From positions 4,039,001 through 4,103,000 of the forward strand of contig NZ_FXWM01000001.1 in NCBI RefSeq assembly GCF_900177675.1: DNA of 64,000 bases. Direction: 5' to 3'. Each line of letters begins with the position of its first letter. Positions within the stretch are counted from its first letter, which is position 1. The notes under the pieces were generated by a model. It searched no databases. It had not been told where the DNA came from and saw nothing but the letters and a program-made list of their open reading frames with translations. This DNA is from Bacillus sp. OV166. GTDB taxonomy: Bacteria > Bacillota > Bacilli > Bacillales > Cytobacillaceae. Made by a program: the position numbers and the translations under genes. This document shows, one piece after another, positions 1 to 9,018 of the stretch.

Positions 1-24
1 TAAGAACAAAGAAAAAGAACTATT

Positions 25-219
25 TTATTTGGGGAAATTTGAGAAGATAGCCCTGCGAAGCATGTAAATTTGTATTGACCCACATTGGTGTACAGTAGTT
101 TCTCGGATAATATAACCTAATTGGGAGACATATAAACCTTTTACTAAATAGTGATCATTTATATTTAAATTTCCTTTAAAAGTTTTATCATAGCTACTTT
201 GGCTATTGTCCTGAACCAT
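25..219 (-). CDS. Hypothetical 64-residue ORF, doubtful
   Basis: I do not recognise this short protein. It opens MVQDNSQSSYDKTF, has no membrane segment and one Cys. An AAAGGAG sequence lies about 20 nt before the ATG, too far for a good ribosome binding site, and an in-frame stop lies between. It could be a remnant or noise next to the formate dehydrogenase operon terminator. Confidence 0.2.
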   Translation of the reverse strand: MVQDNSQSSYDKTFKGNLNINDHYLVKGLYVSQLGYIIRETTVHQCGSIQIYMLRRAIFSNFPK

Positions 220-414
220 TTCTTTGTATCGTTGTTAGTTTCTCCTTTTAATAGCTCCTAAATATAGATTTTACAAAGAAAAAGTGTAAGGCACTCTAAT
301 TGCTCTAATTGGTTCAACCAAAAACAATACCCTTAAATTCATACCGCCTCAAATAATCCATTGTTTCCTCAATTTCAAATTCGTTTGCAATATGCATTTT
401 GACGTGCAGCATTC

Positions 415-460
415 AAAAAAAAGCACAAGGCACAATCCAATTGCTGGTTGTGCCTCGCAC
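415..460 (-). terminator. Rho-independent terminator of the fdhF-fdhD operon
   Basis: On the minus strand GTGCGAGGCACAA pairs with TTGTGCCTTGTGC (one mismatch) across a 12-nt loop and is followed by eight T residues. It lies about 35 nt after the fdhD stop codon and probably ends the operon. Confidence 0.8.
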
Positions 461-494
461 TCTATTGCAAAAACTGGTGGTTACAATTACAACT

Positions 495-1298
495 CTATTC
501 TTGTATTCTCCAATCATGCGTGTAGATATTAAAACTTTGGTTACGAATAAACCCAACCGTTGTAATACCAAGTTTGTTTGCCATCTCAAGGGCTAGTTCA
601 GTCGGAGCGGCTTTCGATAGAACAACAGAGCATCCCATTTTAGATGCTTTTATTAAAATTTCACTTGAGATTCTTCCACTAAACACAAGAATTTTATCGT
701 TAGTTGGAATGGAATCCTTAACACAAAAACCATACAATTTATCAAGGGCATTATGCCTGCCGATATCCATTCGCATGACCAACATCCCATTTTGGTCACA
801 CAATGCCGCATTATGAACCCCGCCTGTCCGCTTAAATGTCGCCGCTTCTTGCTGTAATGCCTTCATAAGCGAAATGCATTTATTAGGTGTGAGTGTCAAT
901 TTGATATGATGGAGTTTCTTAGCCGTTAACGCATCATTGACAAAATAGAATCCTTGCCTTGACATTCCGCAACAAGAGGTTACATAGCGTTTGGACCTTA
1001 ATTTTTCGTATAAATCTGGCTGCTGTTTTACCGTAACATGCGCAAAGCCCCGGCCTTCTTCGATCCAAATATCTTCTATATCATCAAAGTGTTTAATCAC
1101 ATTTTCCGATGCCAAAAAACCAATAACCATCTCTTCTAGATATTCTGGCGTACACACCAGTGTCGCAAATTCTACTTGATTGAGTTTAATCGTGATGGGA
1201 AACTCGGTCACAATCGTATCATCTGTTCTAGATAATTCCCCATCCTTAAAACGAACAATTGAAAAACTAGTTTCATTCTGCAGTAACAAGTTCCTCAC
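495..1298 (-). CDS. fdhD: Formate dehydrogenase accessory sulfurtransferase FdhD
   Basis: FdhD passes sulfur from a cysteine desulfurase to the molybdenum cofactor of formate dehydrogenase, and formate dehydrogenases are inactive without it. The 267-residue length is normal. A Cys pair at residues 109-110 (SCCGMSR) lies in the loop that holds the catalytic cysteines, and the family blocks GGVHNAALC and DIGRHNALDKL are present. The listed GTG start overlaps the stop of the upstream gene by 4 nt (GTGA), which suggests translational coupling; a TTG three codons later, behind GGTGAGG, is an alternative. It is the last gene of a five-gene operon headed by fdhF, its client enzyme. Confidence 0.93.
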   Translation of the reverse strand: MRNLLLQNETSFSIVRFKDGELSRTDDTIVTEFPITIKLNQVEFATLVCTPEYLEEMVIGFLASENVIKHFDDIEDIWIEEGRGFAHVTVKQQPDLYEKLRSKRYVTSCCGMSRQGFYFVNDALTAKKLHHIKLTLTPNKCISLMKALQQEAATFKRTGGVHNAALCDQNGMLVMRMDIGRHNALDKLYGFCVKDSIPTNDKILVFSGRISSEILIKASKMGCSVVLSKAAPTELALEMANKLGITTVGFIRNQSFNIYTHDWRIQE

Positions 1299-1642
1299 CC
1301 CTCAATCGGTTTTTCAAATAAAAAGACCGATATCGCAACATCTTCCTCAATATTGATGTCTGAGAATAGATTCAGTAATTTTGATTGAATGATGTCTTCC
1401 ATCTCAACCGGCTTATGTTGTTTATAATGCTCTTGAATCATTTTTGTTCTTGCCCGGTGTACTTGTTCAAACCCTTCAGGACTGTGCATGATAAACTTCT
1501 CAACAGGAGTTAAATTACCTCTGAGAGTCGTAATCGCCATATTTTCACAGAATACTGTTTTAATGGATTCTGGACCTTTTCCAAATAAGTCTTTTCTTAC
1601 CTTCCGGACAATTTCATTGAATTGATGTTCTTTTTTGCTCAA
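1295..1642 (-). CDS. DUF2294 family protein
   Basis: A small soluble protein of about 115 residues resembling the DUF2294 family, often found beside fdhD in Bacillus; its biochemical role is not known to me. I place the start at a TTG (position 1642) because AGGAGG lies 10 nt before it. The longer 129-residue reading would begin inside psiE with no ribosome binding site. With the TTG start it still overlaps the end of the psiE-like gene by 29 nt. The sequence is mixed charged/hydrophobic with no signal or membrane segment. Confidence 0.7.
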   Translation of the reverse strand: MSKKEHQFNEIVRKVRKDLFGKGPESIKTVFCENMAITTLRGNLTPVEKFIMHSPEGFEQVHRARTKMIQEHYKQHKPVEMEDIIQSKLLNLFSDINIEEDVAISVFLFEKPIEG

Positions 1643-2132
1643 TGCGCTGCCACCTCCTGTTCTTAAAATAACTTCGCAATTCATTCATAGATGGAGTTAA
1701 CAAAAGATAACCAAAAATAAGCAATAGAATAACAAGCGTTAATAACAGGTTTTGCATCGCATCTGAACGATTAACGATAATGTAACGTACAGTTGCGGTA
1801 ATTCCAATGTAAATTAAATAACGCAGTGAGAAATTTTCACGTTTTTCAAGGTAAATTACTATCATTGAGAAAAAGGAAAGATATAGAAAAAAGTTTAAAA
1901 TTTGTTCTAATATCAAATGAACACTTTTTGAATCATAGATGGCATATATTCCAATATAGTAAGTTTGCCTCAGCATTAAATAGATCAAAAGGAACAGCAA
2001 CGCAATTAAAGTAATGTTCTTAACTAACTGTGCAAACTTTATAATACATTGGGTTAAAATCTTTGATTCCACTATTTTTCCCGCTTTCTCTAAAAATAAA
2101 TCGTTAGTAAAGGAAGGTTTAAGAGGATTCAA
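1614..2132 (-). CDS. PsiE-family membrane protein
   Basis: A 172-residue protein with about four transmembrane segments (roughly residues 38-58, 75-100, 104-122 and 126-147) and a basic C-terminal tail. It matches the PsiE (phosphate-starvation-inducible) family, whose function is unclear. The start is a TTG overlapping the stop of the DUF1641 gene by 4 nt, so it is probably translated by coupling. Its place between DUF1641 and DUF2294 makes it part of the formate dehydrogenase operon. A role in respiratory coupling would be speculation. Confidence 0.7.
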   Translation of the reverse strand: MNPLKPSFTNDLFLEKAGKIVESKILTQCIIKFAQLVKNITLIALLFLLIYLMLRQTYYIGIYAIYDSKSVHLILEQILNFFLYLSFFSMIVIYLEKRENFSLRYLIYIGITATVRYIIVNRSDAMQNLLLTLVILLLIFGYLLLTPSMNELRSYFKNRRWQRIEQKRTSIQ

Positions 2133-2608
2133 TCCTTTAAACCTTCACCAATTCCTTTTAATAAATGAATCCCAAATAAAATGGTCCGATTGATATCAGG
2201 ATCTTTCATCGCTTTAAAAAGATCCATCACTCCTGCCTTTTCTCCGTTTTTCACACTTTCTTCTGCGTTTTTCATACCAGTTGATACGCCATCGACTAGT
2301 TTTTTAGTAAAAGCAGGATCTAATTCCGTTAACGCCCCTGCTGCCGCCATCGCATTGTTAATAAGATTGGTTACAGGTGGCCGTACCATTTGATCAACAG
2401 CTATTTTCGCCACTTTCTCTTTTGCCTGGACAAGGGACACAAGCGCTTCTAGTATTCCACTTTCGTGAAGTTCATGCAGAAGGGCAATGGTTTGTTTTAA
2501 TCCATCAGCATTTTGGATGACATGATCAACTAAATGGTCAATTTTCTCGAAATGAAGTTCTTCTTCTGACTTTTGTCTATTTGCAAAAGCAGTAATTGGT
2601 TTTGCCAC
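2129..2608 (-). CDS. DUF1641 protein, partner of formate dehydrogenase (YrhD-like)
   Basis: A 159-residue soluble protein of the DUF1641 family, which in Bacillus is encoded directly after FdhF-type formate dehydrogenases (yrhE-yrhD in B. subtilis). The chain is mostly helical, with a segment near residues 75-100 (VRPPVTNLINNAMAAAG). The start is GTG with AAAAGGGGAG 8 nt upstream, and 15 nt separate it from the fdhF stop. An accessory or electron-transfer scaffold role is inferred only from this conserved pairing. Confidence 0.82.
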   Translation of the reverse strand: MAKPITAFANRQKSEEELHFEKIDHLVDHVIQNADGLKQTIALLHELHESGILEALVSLVQAKEKVAKIAVDQMVRPPVTNLINNAMAAAGALTELDPAFTKKLVDGVSTGMKNAEESVKNGEKAGVMDLFKAMKDPDINRTILFGIHLLKGIGEGLKD

Positions 2609-2623
2609 GTTGATTCTCCCCTT

Positions 2624-5581
2624 TTATACCCCTGGTTTGATATATTCGTTTACTGACGCAATCTGCTGATAATCGTCCCGTTCCCATTTGCGGAATACCT
2701 CTACTCCATTTTGTGGCGTTCTTTTCGCATTCCGAGGATTAAAGGCTGGAATCGGTGATTCGCCTCTTGCTTTGATCACTTCCATCCTCACTTGTGTTTG
2801 TTTATAAGCAGGAGTACGTGTATGCACATCACCAGCACTTCCTGTTAAAAGGTTAATGGCATTTTCATGACTGACAGAGTGCATTGGAACATATAATTCC
2901 TTTCCCTGTACGCGGCTAGTAATCGTTGCCCTTAACTTAATCGCTCCATAAGGGGAAATTAACCTGACCAATGCCCCTTCAGAAATTTCCCGTTCCGCTG
3001 CAAGTTCCGGAGAGACTTCGACAAATACCTCTGGTAGCTTATATAGCAAACCTTTTGATTTGTTGGTTAAATTGCCTTCATGGAAATGTTCCAATAACCG
3101 TCCATTATTTAAAGTCAGATCAAATTCCTTTCCAAATCGGACTGGTGGAACATATTCCATTAATGAAAACACCGCTTTTTTATCAGGGAAATTGAAACCG
3201 TCTGTGAATAAAAGCGGTGTGCTTTCTCCTGTATGGCTGCCCCAGAAAAAGCTATTCCACCCTTCCAACATCTCATAACTCGCCCCTGCAAAAATCGGTG
3301 CAAGGCTGGCCATTTCTGCAAATATTTCACCTGGATGCTGGAAGCTCCAATCGGCCCCCATATGATTCGCTACTTGCTGAATAATCCACCAATCTGGTTT
3401 TGAATCTTCGTGTGGTTTGAGTACTTGATAAAGTCGTTGAACACGACGTTCTGTATTGGTGAAGGTTCCATCTTTTTCTAGTGATGGTGCCGCTGGAAGA
3501 ATCACATCAGCAAACTGCGCTGTTTTTGTAAAAAAGACATCCTGAACGACAAAAAAGTCTAGTTTTGATAGTGTTTCATGGACATGATTGGCATTAGCGT
3601 CAATCCAAGCCATATCTTCGCCGACTAGGTAAATGGCTTTTAAATCGCCCGTCTCGACTGATTCGAGCATTTGAATATTATCCTTACCTGGTTTATGGGA
3701 GATTTCCACTCCGTACACTTGTTCGAACTTTTGTCTTGCTTCATCATTTGAAATATGTTGATTTCCAGGAAGCCATCCGGGCAGAGTCCCCATATCACAA
3801 GCACCTTGGACGTTATTATGTCCACGAAGCGGATAAGCACCAGCACCTGGGCGCATATAGTTACCTGTCAGTAATAACAGATTTGAGATGGCTGCAGACG
3901 TATAACTGCCAGCAATATTTTGAGTAACACCCATTCCCCAAAGAATACAGGTTCCGTCTGCTTCAACTATCATTTTCGCCACTTCCATTAAGGACTCTTT
4001 TGCTATTCCTGTTTCCTTTTGGGCGTAATCTAACGTATATATTTCTAAGTGTTTTACAAATGCTTCATATTGATTAACATGTTGACGGATAAACTGCTTG
4101 TTTTCCCAGCCTTTGTCAATGATGTATTTTGCGACCGCACTAAGCCAAACAAAATCTGTTCCTTGGTTCGGATGAATGAAAAGATCTGAGCGTTCCGCCA
4201 TTTCATGTTTACGTAAATCGGAAACAATTAATTTTTGACCATTTAGCTTATGAGCTCGTTTTACTCGGGTAGCTAAAACTGGGTGTCCTTCCGTTGGATT
4301 CGCGCCAATGATGATAACCAAACTAGCTTTGGCAATATCTTGGATCGTTCCAGAATCACCGCCGAAACCAACCGTTGACAATAACCCATCTGTTGCAGGA
4401 GATTGACAATATCGTGAGCAGTTATCTACATTATTGGTTCCAAACACTTGGCGGGCTAATTTTTGCATCAAATAGTTTTCCTCGTTGGTTATTTTAGAAG
4501 AAGAAACAAAACCAATCGAATCCTTGCCATAGGTTTGTTGTATGTTACCTAATTTATTAGAAATAAGTGTGAGTGCTTCATCCCAGCTTGCTGGAACAAA
4601 TTCATCTCCTTTGCGAATCAGTGGAGTGGTTAATCGTTCTTCTGAATTCACAAAATCCCAGCCGAATTTACCTTTTACACAAGAAGAAATGCTGTTCACC
4701 GGTGATTGTTCAACTGGTTCTACTTTTAAGATTTCCCGGCCCTTTGTCCACACTTCAAAGGTGCAACCTACACCACAAAATGTACAAACGGTTTTGGTTT
4801 TCTTTGTTCTCGTATCCCGCATTGCTGCTTCCACTTCTGAAACAGCAAATATGCCACTGTAGCCTGGTTCCACAGCTTTGATAAGGTCGATCATCGGTGT
4901 AAGCAAATCATCTTTGATCCCCGACATGAATCCAGCTTCACCCAGCATGGATTTTTCCATTAAGGCATTACACGGACAAACAGTCACACACTGGCCGCAC
5001 GACACACATGACGATTCATTAATCGACTTGCCGCCATCCCAGTTCACACGCGGCATCTTGCTTTCCCAATCAATTAATAGGGTTTCATTTACTTGAACAT
5101 CCTGGCAGACCTCTACACATCTACCGCAAAGGATACATTGGTCCGGATCATAGCGGTAGAAAGGATGGGACATATCCACTTCATACCCTTTCGAACGAAA
5201 TGGACGTGTTTGATGTTCAATTTCTAACAGTTCAGCCGTGTTATGTACGCGGCAGTTGCCATTATTGTTATCACAAACGGTGCAATACAGCATGTGATTT
5301 TCTAAAATTCGGTCCATTGCTTCTGTTTGTGCAGACTTTGCTAATTCTGAGTTTGTTTTTATCTCCATCCCACTAGTAAAAGTGGTAGAACAGGCCCTCA
5401 TTAATTTTCCATCTATCTCACACATACATGTATCACAGGTCTGAATAGGACCTGTAATTTCCGAATAACAGATGTGTGGATGTTCTATTCCTTGGTTATT
5501 TAAATAATCTAATATTCTTCCATTCTCTTCGACTACTTGCTTTACGCAATTAATCGATACAGTAACCATGTTGATTGCCAT
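2624..5581 (-). CDS. fdhF: Formate dehydrogenase alpha subunit (FdhF/YrhE type, Cys-containing)
   Basis: A 985-residue cytoplasmic molybdopterin enzyme oxidising formate to CO2. In order: an N-terminal [2Fe-2S] ferredoxin domain (Cys 38-64 region), a His-Cys segment near residues 95-115, two [4Fe-4S] ferredoxin motifs (CILCGRCVEVC at 149-159, CVSCGQCVTVCPC at 192-204), then the molybdopterin domain with its own cluster motif (CTFCGVGC at 266-273). The Mo ligand aligns with Cys392 in CSRYC, so this is a cysteine, not selenocysteine, enzyme. The C-terminal dinucleotide-binding domain is intact. GGAGG lies 8 nt before the ATG. First gene of the operon; the whole domain set matches B. subtilis YrhE/YjgC. 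Confidence 0.95.
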   Translation of the reverse strand: MAINMVTVSINCVKQVVEENGRILDYLNNQGIEHPHICYSEITGPIQTCDTCMCEIDGKLMRACSTTFTSGMEIKTNSELAKSAQTEAMDRILENHMLYCTVCDNNNGNCRVHNTAELLEIEHQTRPFRSKGYEVDMSHPFYRYDPDQCILCGRCVEVCQDVQVNETLLIDWESKMPRVNWDGGKSINESSCVSCGQCVTVCPCNALMEKSMLGEAGFMSGIKDDLLTPMIDLIKAVEPGYSGIFAVSEVEAAMRDTRTKKTKTVCTFCGVGCTFEVWTKGREILKVEPVEQSPVNSISSCVKGKFGWDFVNSEERLTTPLIRKGDEFVPASWDEALTLISNKLGNIQQTYGKDSIGFVSSSKITNEENYLMQKLARQVFGTNNVDNCSRYCQSPATDGLLSTVGFGGDSGTIQDIAKASLVIIIGANPTEGHPVLATRVKRAHKLNGQKLIVSDLRKHEMAERSDLFIHPNQGTDFVWLSAVAKYIIDKGWENKQFIRQHVNQYEAFVKHLEIYTLDYAQKETGIAKESLMEVAKMIVEADGTCILWGMGVTQNIAGSYTSAAISNLLLLTGNYMRPGAGAYPLRGHNNVQGACDMGTLPGWLPGNQHISNDEARQKFEQVYGVEISHKPGKDNIQMLESVETGDLKAIYLVGEDMAWIDANANHVHETLSKLDFFVVQDVFFTKTAQFADVILPAAPSLEKDGTFTNTERRVQRLYQVLKPHEDSKPDWWIIQQVANHMGADWSFQHPGEIFAEMASLAPIFAGASYEMLEGWNSFFWGSHTGESTPLLFTDGFNFPDKKAVFSLMEYVPPVRFGKEFDLTLNNGRLLEHFHEGNLTNKSKGLLYKLPEVFVEVSPELAAEREISEGALVRLISPYGAIKLRATITSRVQGKELYVPMHSVSHENAINLLTGSAGDVHTRTPAYKQTQVRMEVIKARGESPIPAFNPRNAKRTPQNGVEVFRKWERDDYQQIASVNEYIKPGV

Positions 5582-5601
5582 TCCCTATACCTCCAGAAAA
5601 T

Positions 5602-5657
5602 AAAAAAATCCATCACAAAACAACTATGTAATAGTACATAGATCTTTTGTGATGGAT
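5602..5657 (-). promoter_or_regulatory. Terminator-like hairpin in the fdhF leader (attenuator candidate)
   Basis: On the minus strand ATCCATCACAAAA pairs perfectly with TTTTGTGATGGAT (13 bp) and encloses a second 7-bp stem CTATGTA/TACATAG with a 4-nt loop. Seven T residues follow at once. The element ends about 12 nt before the fdhF ribosome binding site and lies downstream of a good promoter, so read-through would be needed to express the operon. An upstream AAATGGAT could pair with ATCCAT of the 5' arm and act as antiterminator. The ligand or protein is unknown; it does not look like the molybdenum-cofactor riboswitch I know. Confidence 0.6.
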
Positions 5658-5753
5658 GTATATCGAGCATTTTAAAATACTTTTTACCAATCCATTTACT
5701 TTTTAAAGGTGGCATTCAAACATTGTGAACAAAATTCGAACACCACTTTGACA

Positions 5754-5782
5754 AGTTTAAGTGTATTTAATATTTATGTCAA
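5754..5782 (-). promoter_or_regulatory. Sigma-A-type promoter of fdhF operon
   Basis: On the minus strand TTGACA and TAAACT are separated by exactly 17 nt. Transcription would start near 5747, giving a leader of about 165 nt that contains the attenuator-like hairpin. A TTGTGAA half-site lies at 5723-5729 just downstream. Confidence 0.6.
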
Positions 5783-5900
5783 TACGGTGAACATTAATAA
5801 GATGTCTGCACTACCCGAAATTAGCATTAACTCTTTATCTATTTATTTCTAGCATTGTTTCTTAAAAGGATTTTAATAGAACTTATGTAAAAGGAGGAGT

Positions 5901-5921
5901 ATGATAAGTAGATATAAATAA
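5901..5921 (+). other. Possible 6-codon leader peptide before the MFS gene
   Basis: AAGGAGGA is followed at 3-4 nt by ATG and the codons for MISRYK and then TAA, ending 42 nt before the exporter start. A short peptide behind a strong ribosome binding site can work as a translational attenuator for drug exporters, but nothing else supports that here. Confidence 0.2.
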
Positions 5922-5963
5922 TAAAACCTTATTTTAAAACAACTAAAGGAGTATGCTTTAATA

Positions 5964-7175
5964 ATGGGTTATATTCAGCGTGGGACACACACATTTAAAA
6001 TGGTAAACATAGCTTTATTTGCAGGTGGTTTTAATACATTTGCTATCCTTTGGGGTACCCAACCATTACTACCTGAGATAGGGAAGGAATTTCATATTTC
6101 ACCAGCCGTATCAAGTTTAAGCTTGTCCTCTACTACAATCGCTTTAGCCATTAGTATGTTGATAGCTGGTTCTTTATCTGAAGTATTTGGCCGGAAACCA
6201 GTCATGACTATTTCTTTGTTTGCCTCATCGATACTATCCATTTTAACAGCGTTTAGTCCGAGTTTTCATCTATTAATCTTATGTAGAATATTACAAGGGA
6301 TTTCATTAGCTGGATTGCCTGCTGTAGCGATGGCCTACTTAGGAGAGGAGATTGAACCGAAAAGTTTAGGGATGGCAATGGGATTATACATAAGTGGGAA
6401 CTCCATTGGTGGCATGGGTGGTCGAATAATTAGTGGAATTTTAACAGATCATTTTAATTGGCATGTAGCTTTAGCCGTAATTGGAATGATTAGTTTAATT
6501 GCTAGCCTTATTTTTTGGTTTATTTTACCGAAATCTACTCATTTCAAACCCCGAAAATTTGAAATAAAGAAGTTAGTAACCTCATTGTTTGTCCAATTTA
6601 AAGAACCAGGTCTCCTTTACCTATTTTTCACTGGATTTCTATTAATGGGATGCTTTGTATCTTTATATAACTATATTGGTTTTCAACTCATAGTGCCACC
6701 CTATTCATTAAGTCAAACCTTAGTTGGATTTATATTTATAGTGTATATTGTTGGAACATTTAGCTCTACTTGGATGGGCATGTTAGCTGATCAATACGGT
6801 AAAAGAAAATTATTACTGATGTCATTATTCATTGTATTGTTAGGTGCATGTATAACGTTAAATTCGTCTTTATGGTTAAAAATTATCGGAATAGCCATCT
6901 TTACTTACGGATTTTTTGCTGGCCATTCGATTGCAAGTGGTTGGGTAGGACAACTTGCTACTCACGACAAAGCACAAGCAGCATCCCTATATTTGTTTTT
7001 CTATTATGCGGGTTCAAGTATTGGAGGAACGGCCAGTGGTACATTTTATAGTAGTTTTGGCTGGCTTGGTGTTGTCTCTATGATTGTAGTTCTCGCTATT
7101 ATTTCTATAATCATATCGATTCGATTAGGAACCATTTCTACAAGAAGAATACAGCATTCTCCACATAGACTATAA
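5964..7175 (+). CDS. MFS transporter, YnfM-like drug/metabolite exporter
   Basis: A 403-residue major facilitator with about 12 transmembrane helices. The loop 2-3 signature (SEVFGRKPVM, near residues 72-81) and a related loop 8-9 motif (LADQYGKRKL) are present. The N-terminal GGFNTFAILWGTQPLLPEIG resembles E. coli YnfM and relatives, usually annotated as inner-membrane or arabinose-type exporters; the substrate cannot be told. AAAGGAG lies 12 nt before the ATG, a slightly long spacing. It is divergent from the fdhF operon and convergent with the DinB gene, so it forms its own unit. Confidence 0.85.
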   Translation: MGYIQRGTHTFKMVNIALFAGGFNTFAILWGTQPLLPEIGKEFHISPAVSSLSLSSTTIALAISMLIAGSLSEVFGRKPVMTISLFASSILSILTAFSPSFHLLILCRILQGISLAGLPAVAMAYLGEEIEPKSLGMAMGLYISGNSIGGMGGRIISGILTDHFNWHVALAVIGMISLIASLIFWFILPKSTHFKPRKFEIKKLVTSLFVQFKEPGLLYLFFTGFLLMGCFVSLYNYIGFQLIVPPYSLSQTLVGFIFIVYIVGTFSSTWMGMLADQYGKRKLLLMSLFIVLLGACITLNSSLWLKIIGIAIFTYGFFAGHSIASGWVGQLATHDKAQAASLYLFFYYAGSSIGGTASGTFYSSFGWLGVVSMIVVLAIISIIISIRLGTISTRRIQHSPHRL

Positions 7176-7240
7176 GAAAAAGATGGCTTTACTCGAACCG
7201 TCGCACAAATCGACGAATTTTATAATTGAATACAAAAAAT

Positions 7241-7282
7241 AAAAGCTCTAGGACCAACCTAACGATTGTGTCTAGAGCTTTT
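7241..7282. terminator. Bidirectional terminator between MFS and DinB genes
   Basis: AAAAGCTCTAG pairs with CTAGAGCTTTT across an 18-nt loop, with T-rich sequence on both sides. It lies between convergent genes and can serve both. Confidence 0.75.
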
Positions 7283-7354
7283 CATTAACATTTATTATCT
7301 TAAATCATTATAAATCTTGCTTAATAACACCTTATTGATACCAGATTCCTTCAT

Positions 7355-7804
7355 CTATCTCCTATATGTAATAAAATCAACATTAACAGGTTCGATTTCA
7401 TTTGCTCTGAGAAGTAGATTGATCTGTCCCCGATGATATTGACCATGTAGTGCAACATGGGTAAAGATATCTCTTACCGAATTATTAAACTCATTGCCTT
7501 TACTATTTCTGTATGACACGATCTGATCGAGAGCAGGAATAGATAAACCAGAAAGAAATTCTTTAAAGTTTAGATTATTTTGGTTAACCATTTCTGTACA
7601 AGCACCTAAACTGACCTCTGCCCAGATAGGTATTTTTGAACTGTCTGACCCTATTAACCTAGTAAACCACACATGTTCTGCCAGAAGGATATGTGAGAAT
7701 AGATTGTTAACCTGTTTGTTCTCCCCTTCCATATTTTGCAAGGTTTCAAGAATTCGTTGATTAGCCCAGTTTAAATGCTCAAACATATTTCGGATCGTTT
7801 CCAC
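7355..7804 (-). CDS. DinB family protein, copy A
   Basis: A 149-residue four-helix-bundle protein of the DinB/YfiT type, putative metal-dependent thiol-linked enzymes. Metal-ligand candidates are His38 (FSHILLAEH) and the C-terminal HVALHGQYHRGQI block. I choose the GTG start at 7804 behind GGAGGTGGT. A longer reading adds 13 poor residues, and the shorter form equals the length and start of its paralogue at 34669-35118. The two share about 80 percent of residues. The substrate is unknown, and it stands alone between a terminator and the broken membrane gene. Confidence 0.8.
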   Translation of the reverse strand: METIRNMFEHLNWANQRILETLQNMEGENKQVNNLFSHILLAEHVWFTRLIGSDSSKIPIWAEVSLGACTEMVNQNNLNFKEFLSGLSIPALDQIVSYRNSKGNEFNNSVRDIFTHVALHGQYHRGQINLLLRANEIEPVNVDFITYRR

Positions 7805-7927
7805 TTGACCACCTCCATGTACTTTATCAATATGTGTTAGCAAATAAAATTTATAACGATTATATATTTAGACACGATCATTAGTACTCAGTTTAAGTCT
7901 TTAAGAAAAATCTCACTACAAATGGCC

Positions 7928-8911
7928 TTATGCGAAACGATAGTAAATCAATAAAAAGGTTGCTAGCACAAAAATGAAGTTTAAAAATACAAAGATAAAT
8001 TGATCTGTTTTAGTTTTATGCATTTTAATCGGCGGGTTATAGAATGAAACACCCTCAATAATGAAGATGATTAATACAATGTGAATCATGAAATGGCCGA
8101 TGACTTCTGTCATTCCAAAGAGCATCGTGGTTGAGATAAAAATGCCTGTTACCACAAAACCTAACACACGATTTAAGATACCGACAACTAACAAATAACC
8201 CACGACAAACTCGATAAATGCCGCCATTACAACAAACAACTCTGGTGCGAAGCCAAATGTAGGCACATGATGGTTAGTGACAATATCTAATGCCATACCT
8301 GGATATACCCATTTTTCAACGGCTACCCAGCTAAGTGAGAGTCCTGTCCCTAAATAGAGAAATGGAAACCCTGCCTTCTCCAGCTTTGTATTACCTACTA
8401 ATAATACACCAATAATGGCTACATAAAAACCGTAGTCTAACATATAGAAAATGCCATGATGGATCGTTACATAAATAAATAATCCTAATAAAATAGAAGC
8501 GCCGATTTTTGTTGAAATATGATGCGGAATCAATAAAAATCCAATGGTCACCCACGCTAATACAGTAATGAAAGTACTACTTATATGGAACTCGGGAGCA
8601 AATAACGTTCCATTTATCATTTGAATTATTAGCGCAATGGCGGTCCCATATTTTAATAAGTATCTAGAATACTTTCTAAAACTGGAGAGACGATCCTCCA
8701 TTTCCCCATTCAGCCATTTTCGGAATGATCAAGGTTAATGCAGCTAAAACAATGGCCGCAACTAGAGTTAAAAATATAAACATCGGTGATAATATATGTT
8801 CAATAGACTCCTTATGTGGCACTACTTTTGTGAACCACTTCACATGTGCTTGTGCAAAAAAGGTGTCATAACAATCCCTAGTGTTAATAGTATCTGAAAT
8901 ATCTTTTTCAT
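7928..8911 (-). pseudogene. DoxX-like membrane protein gene broken by two frameshifts
   Basis: A single membrane protein can be rebuilt from three reading frames. ATG at 8911 (behind AGGGGG) starts a signal peptide, MKKIFQILLTLGIVMTPF. The frame is lost in a T6 run near 8852-8857; one more T would continue as FAQAHVKWFTK and run through a membrane segment to KMAEW. A GGGG run near 8704-8707 breaks it again; one less G joins MEDRLSSFRKYSRYLLKYG. The last 257 codons are open and encode about seven membrane segments with a DoxX-like pattern. The rebuilt product is about 327 residues. It is a pseudogene, a sequencing error in homopolymers, or a phase-variable gene. Confidence 0.7.
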
Positions 8912-9000
8912 TAGTAATCCCCCTAGTAATATAAACAACATGACTGTAGTGATAATATACATGAAAAATCATTTCCATAGACGTCGTATTATTGAACATT

Positions 9001-9018
9001 TTGTGAAATGTTTCACAA
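9001..9018. promoter_or_regulatory. Perfect Rex/Fnr-type operator
   Basis: TTGTGAA-ATGT-TTCACAA is an exact match to the Rex consensus (TTGTGAAN4TTCACAA) and also contains the Bacillus Fnr pattern TGTGAN6TCACA. The dyad extends to 11 bp per arm (8998-9021). It lies 90 nt before the rebuilt start of the membrane protein gene at 8911 and would make that gene respond to NADH/NAD+ balance or oxygen. Confidence 0.7.

Noticed and set aside
4370..4440. Selenocysteine in FdhF
   Set aside because: The Mo-ligand position is an ordinary cysteine codon (Cys392) in an uninterrupted frame.
4542..4881. Plus-strand ORFs of about 100 residues
   Set aside because: They lie fully inside fdhF on the opposite strand, with no ribosome binding sites and no protein-like pattern.
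5602..5747. Molybdenum-cofactor riboswitch before fdhF
   Set aside because: The leader does not show the aptamer pattern I know for that class; only the terminator part is clear.
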